From Phoronis ovalis (lineage: Eukaryota > Phoronida > Phoronidae): a stretch of 10,273 nucleotides of DNA. Numbering within the stretch: the first letter of the stretch is position 1; each line of letters opens with the position of its first letter. The notes under the pieces were generated by a model. That model saw nothing but the letters and a program-made list of their open reading frames with translations, was not told the DNA's origin and did not search any database. The stretch spans positions 1-10,273 of the forward strand of contig JAOXYB010065700.1 of the NCBI GenBank assembly GCA_028565635.1, given 5' to 3'. Of this stretch, positions 6,942 to 10,273 are shown in pieces. The position numbers were made by a program, and so were the translations under genes.

Positions 6942-7087
6942 TTACTGTAGGTTTCCGAGTTATACTCCAAAAAGTACTAAATATATTGGTTTGTGACAGT
7001 TACTCAGATTTTTCTGACGTCATTTTACCGCATCACAAACCAGTATTTTGTATATACGGAAGAGCATATCTCGGAAACCTACAGTAA
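6942..7087. mobile_element. 146-bp foldback MITE
   Basis: TTACTGTAGGTTTCCGAG at 6942-6959 is exactly reversed and complemented at 7070-7087 (18 of 18). A second inner pair, GGTTTGTGA (6988-6996) with TCACAAACC (7033-7041), is nested within it, so most of the element could fold into one long hairpin. If the outer T/A pair is flank, the ends are CTGTAGG...CCTACAG with TA on each side, as expected for Tc1/mariner-type insertion. It has no coding capacity. Confidence 0.8.
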
Positions 7088-8049
7088 CAATACTGCGTAA
7101 ATAGAATGTTGCGTATTTCTAAATAATATTAAGTAGCAACAGGATTGGTATTAATTCAATCAGTACTTGTCGGATTAGTTGAATATACAGGAAACTTTGA
7201 GTGCATGTTGAGATAATTAATGTTTTCCTTGAACATTTTTTTCTTGAAGACTTTAGAACCAACATATTTTATCTTTTGAAGTTTTGTAAAAGCTGTAATA
7301 TTTAACTATGACAAAAGTGTAAAGTGCGAATAAATTTCCTTGTTAAAATCCATGCGTGTCTTGTCTAGTAATTAATCTAGAATATGAGTGGTTATTATCC
7401 AAATAGTTGGCAGCCTGAAGGAAATAAGTTTGAAATTTCTCCAAAAACGGTATAAACTTGATAATAAAACACTTTTGCTTACGGGGGTTTACCCAGGTCA
7501 TGATGAAATGGACTGTGTGTAAAAAAATTAAGCAAATCGATATTTTTTGATAAATATGTTTTAATTTGATAAAATAAATTAGTCTTATGCCGTTCAACTA
7601 GCAACATTAACACAAACAATTGTCATAGTCAAACTTGAAATTTGAAGTTTCATTCCTAGCCAAGAAAAAACATTGAAAATGCATCATTGAGCATGAGAAG
7701 TTAAGGTAAAATATTTGATAACTGCTAGCTCAAAGTACATACAGCAACCCAAACAGTTGGTGTAACATTTGAAAATATTTTTCATACATATTATGCCTAA
7801 TACAATCAATGGTCGGCCTGTTCGACTAGTTCCTGTAGTCCGGTTCATGATTAAAGGCCACCGGGATTCAGATTGGGCTGGTTCGGACAGGCGCTAAGGT
7901 AATATTTTTGTAAGTATCAAATCCGACTAAACGCTCCATTGCATTCAATACTTCCACCTGAAACACTGTGTTTTTTTAAGAGAAGGCCCTGTTTTAATTT
8001 CTTAATTTCTTGCTATTTAATTTTTTTAAAATAATTTACGGACACTTAC
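7088..8049. other. 5' (donor-side) part of the long fourth intron, no gene seen
   Basis: This is AT-rich sequence with no convincing exon or RNA gene. A loosely symmetrical GC-richer block (about 7811-7895, GGCCTGTTCGA against TCGGACAGGC) may be an old element but is too diverged to call. The donor GTAAGTGTCC of the intron lies at 8049 reading leftwards. Confidence 0.5.
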
Positions 8050-8316
8050 CTTGCGATAATGTTGCTAATTTATCCACTAAATCGTCTCTGTCGCTTCTTT
8101 GAAGTGCTTCACTGAGAAGCTTCCAAACATCTTTGTCATTGCCACAGTTTATTAGCCATAGCAACAACATTTCACAAGTTCTTATCTGACTCTGATGTGG
8201 GTACTTAGCAGATAGATCATCTAGGTAGGACTCCTCAAGATCAAGATATATTCCAACAAACATCCAATCTTCTCCAAGATGATCAAGGAAATCCTTCACC
8301 ACTGCAATTTGCTTGT
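8050..8316 (-). CDS. exon 3: death domain
   Basis: This 267-base exon, phase 1 at both ends, encodes a nearly complete death domain of about 85 residues. It runs from an acceptor TTTAACTTAG (ending 8317) to the donor CAAG|GTAAGT (8050/8049). Family landmarks are visible in order: FLDHLGEDWMFVGIYLDL (helices 1 and 2 with the typical GEDW), ESYLDDLSAKYPHQSQIRTC (helices 3 and 4), EMLLLWLINCG (helix 5 with the LLLW core), DVWKLLSEALQRSDRDDLVD (helix 6 region with the ALxxxxRxDL pattern). Death domains are adaptor modules that stack with other death domains in apoptosis and innate immune signalling. Here it sits N-terminal to the decayed LRR-Roc region. No break is seen in this exon, in contrast to the 3' half of the gene. 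Confidence 0.85.
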
Positions 8317-8464
8317 CTAAGTTAAACAAAATAATAATTGCTGTATTATGATTATCAAAATAATTAAAACAGACACTTTTTTGTTAAAAGTTGATTTTGT
8401 ATTTAAACAAATACTGCGTTTAAAGATGAAAACACACATATACTCTAAAAGAAAAATATCTCAC

Positions 8465-8593
8465 CTTTTCGCTGCTGTTCTGGAGTCTTTTTTCTTTTAT
8501 CTTCCACCAACTCTGTGGTCTTATCGTCATATTCGCCTTGGAGTTGATTCATGACGAATGGAATGTCAGTGTACCTCTTTGCTTTAGGTTCCG
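8465..8593 (-). CDS. exon 2: charged linker
   Basis: This exon of 129 bases lies between acceptor TTTTGTAG (ending 8594) and donor AAAAG|GTGAGA (8465/8464). Only one of the three frames is open, and it is the frame demanded by phase 1 at both ends. It encodes about 43 hydrophilic residues: EPKAKRYTDIPFVMNQLQGE, then DDKTTELVEDKRKK, ending in PEQQRK. It joins exon 3 through a 148-base intron, the split codon giving Asp before KQIAVVKDF. No known domain; it probably acts as a helical linker in front of the death domain. Confidence 0.75.
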
Positions 8594-9610
8594 CTACAAA
8601 ATTACGAACAGGTGTATGTTATTTACAATAGCTAGCTAGCTGTAACCTAGGTTTTTATTGTTGTTGAGATTTGAATCTAGAATCCTGAGAATGGAACCTT
8701 ATTAATACAAATAATAATATACAAATTAAAATTTCAACATTAAATACTTATTTTCTTAAGAAATGTTAACAGAAGTATACTTTTATTTGTATAGATTAAT
8801 GGCAACCCTACATCGAGCAGACCATAACTCAAACTCTACGGTCCACTTTTCAAGTGAGTTAAACTCTTATTATAGCCCCGAGAATGGGTTAATAATAATA
8901 GTAAATGCTTTAAATAAAATATGTATACATTTTATGTAATTTTAAAGCTTGGTAGCATGCCTGTCAGTGCTTCAAAATATAGTTGGTTACGACTGAACCT
9001 ACATCTTTGATGTAAAGTTTATAAAGAGCTATTTATATTGTATGCAAATCTATAAATTAATAAATAATATTTCAAAAATTCAAAATAAGGCAGCTTCGGA
9101 AAATCCGTCCAAAAGTACCATAATATTTGCGTCCTTTGCGGCATTTCTTTGATATTGAAACCGAAACATATTTTATCACCTCTCTAACAGTTAACGTCTG
9201 TCGCAGTTATTTCTGGCACAGATATGCATTGGTAAATGATTGAATAATTGAATGATAAACGATGAGTTCATCGCGTCCGGAGAATATAGATCACTTTACT
9301 GAGTCTCGATAGGAAAATATTTTATAAAACTTACCAAGGTCACGTTATTTGCTAATGGGTAAACTCCATTTACTTAAGTACACTATAGCTAGAAGCCGCA
9401 TTGCAACTTGACGGCTTAATCACCAGTGATTGGATATTTAACACCTGCACGTGATCACGACATTCCTTTACACCTATTGTAGGCGTTCTTATTATATACA
9501 CACTGCATACCTTCCATAGCATACATGACGAGTAAATTATTTATTAATATATAACTAAATATTCATGACTTCCCCCGAGCTTTTATTAACTATCAATTAC
9601 ACATACTTAC
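8594..9610. other. intron between exons 1 and 2, no gene seen
   Basis: This is a 1,017-base intron on the minus strand, with donor GTAAGTATGT at 9610 and acceptor TTTTGTAG at 8594. It is AT-rich, with only minor features such as TAGCTAGCTAGC near 8630. I find no repeat family, RNA gene or nested coding frame that I can support. Confidence 0.6.
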
Positions 9611-9820
9611 CTGGCTTAGTAGGGAACGCCTCTTCCTGATCTGTAAATTTGTCCTGAAATTGTTTCCCAGACGATTCTTCAACAACCAATTCTTTTTTTC
9701 TTTGAATTGCCAAAGACTCTTGAACCATTAACTGTACTTCATATTGTTGACGTTCTAGCTTGTGGATGTCTGTTTTAGTTGCTACGTCTTGCATATCTGC
9801 TGTATTACTACTTTCTAGCA
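9611..9820 (-). CDS. exon 1 in this window: coiled-coil-like segment
   Basis: This exon of 210 bases runs from a textbook acceptor (TTCTATTCTATTTCAG, ending 9821) to the donor CCAG|GTAAGTATGT (9611/9610), phase 1 at both ends. It encodes about 70 residues that are strongly charged and helical: TKTDIHKLERQQYEVQLMVQ, then SLAIQRKKELVVEESS, with a heptad-like spacing in about the middle third. The acceptor implies at least one exon further right, possibly outside the window; alternatively translation could begin at the in-frame ATG at 9794-9792. I see no promoter for this strand. The segment may oligomerise the death-domain protein, but that is inference. Confidence 0.65.
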
Positions 9821-9902
9821 CTGAAATAGAATAGAAGGGGTCATCCTAAAAGTTTAAACAATATTTTGTAAATGTTTACATATTTGTAACATGTACTAGT
9901 AC

Positions 9903-9912
9903 TGCGCATGCG
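9903..9912. promoter_or_regulatory. NRF1-like palindrome
   Basis: TGCGCATGCG, extended by CT before and TGAG after, matches most of the animal NRF1 consensus palindrome found near many transcription starts. It lies 74 bases upstream of the ATG at 9986 on the plus strand and 83 bases from the acceptor of exon 1 on the minus strand. A single motif match is weak evidence for a promoter. Confidence 0.3.
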
Positions 9913-9985
9913 TGAGTGCTGGGTTAATTCTTCTGGTACTCCGCATTTTTGCCTCATATTACTTCATTTTTTCGACGTTTCGAAT

Positions 9986-10273
9986 ATGAAAGAGTACTGC
10001 TCTGGATGTCACAAGAAATGTGATCATGTTGTGAATCGAATTTCTGATGATATGTTATGTGATCCATGCGAGGAAAAACGTAAGACTGCTACTTCAGGTG
10101 CTTCTTGTTCAAATCAACCCCCATGAACCGGTTGAACTGGTTACTCGTGCTCCGGCCTCGTTTCCAGAGTCTTTGTGTGCTCTCCGATATGACAATGATT
10201 TTACAGAAGATACGAGTCCGAAAAGTATCGCATCTAAAGTATCTGACAATATAGTTATTAATGATTTATTGTG
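9986..10273 (+). pseudogene. plus-strand frame with CxxC...CxxC motif, frameshifted and cut by the window end
   Basis: An ATG at 9986 starts MKEYCSGCHKKCDHVVN with Cys-5 and Cys-8, then DDMLCDPCEEKRK with Cys-25 and Cys-28: two CxxC knuckles 16 residues apart, able to bind zinc. The frame ends at TGA 10124-10126 straight after a run of five C (10118-10122). One base further on, another frame (from about 10122) is open to the window end, with ordinary protein composition (EPVELVTRAPASFPESLCAL). This suggests one coding region with an extra base in the C run, or a splice I cannot place. Such short N-terminal zinc motifs occur in ORF1 proteins of retrotransposons and in host genes; I cannot choose. 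It is divergent from the death-domain gene. The longer reading from 9908 adds only residues of low plausibility. Confidence 0.4.

Noticed and set aside
7343-7597. Minus-strand frame of 84 codons
   Set aside because: AT-rich composition, no recognisable motif, and no splice sites consistent with the phase-1 exons on either side.
7811-7895. Imperfect inverted repeat that might be another MITE
   Set aside because: The arms agree only loosely, and no target duplication could be seen.
8348-8554. Plus-strand frame of 68 codons
   Set aside because: It is antisense to exon 2 and the adjoining intron, with low-complexity composition.

Overview
The window looks like nuclear DNA of an invertebrate animal (an aquatic metazoan is my best guess; I cannot name the species). 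It is AT-rich, with GT-AG introns of about 150 bp to 5 kb, several kinds of decayed transposon, a tRNA-derived pseudogene, and a domain set (death domain, leucine-rich repeats, Roc GTPase) typical of the large ROCO and death-domain families of sponges, cnidarians, molluscs and other invertebrates. Nothing looks bacterial: there are no operons, no ribosome-binding sites and no dense coding.

The main gene runs on the minus strand, right to left. Five exons can be joined with good splice sites: 9820-9611, 8593-8465, 8316-8050, 3079-2906 and 2624-2518. All four joining introns, and the one entering the first exon, are phase 1, and every join keeps the frame. Together they encode about 296 residues: a charged helical segment, a linker, a clear death domain, and two short helical segments. 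The fifth exon then runs, with a frame change, into leucine-rich repeats and a Roc GTPase domain (2513-1357). This 3' half is broken by about five frame changes, two stop codons that fall on conserved LRR leucines, and loss of the Roc P-loop. I read the locus as a death-domain/LRR/Roc gene whose 3' half has become a pseudogene. A TGA at 2517-2515 may leave a short death-domain protein still encoded.

Left of this, 655-350 holds a second Roc piece with an intact G4 motif, overlapping in homology with the end of the first Roc piece. It lies between two direct repeats (222-354 and 729-862), each built partly from two 37-bp units.

The 5-kb intron (8049-3080) is a nest of insertions: a 2.57-kb non-autonomous DNA transposon (4189-6754) with 12-bp terminal inverted repeats and a 5-bp target duplication, carrying a 30-bp minisatellite and a coding remnant; a degenerate tRNA-Phe-like sequence (6768-6840); a 146-bp foldback MITE (6942-7087); and, outside these, an unexplained possible plus-strand exon (3851-4000).

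At the right edge a plus-strand frame begins at 9986, encodes a CxxC...CxxC motif, shifts frame at a run of five C, and stays open to the window end. It may be the start of a mobile-element protein or of a neighbouring gene, and has an NRF1-like palindrome 74 bp upstream.
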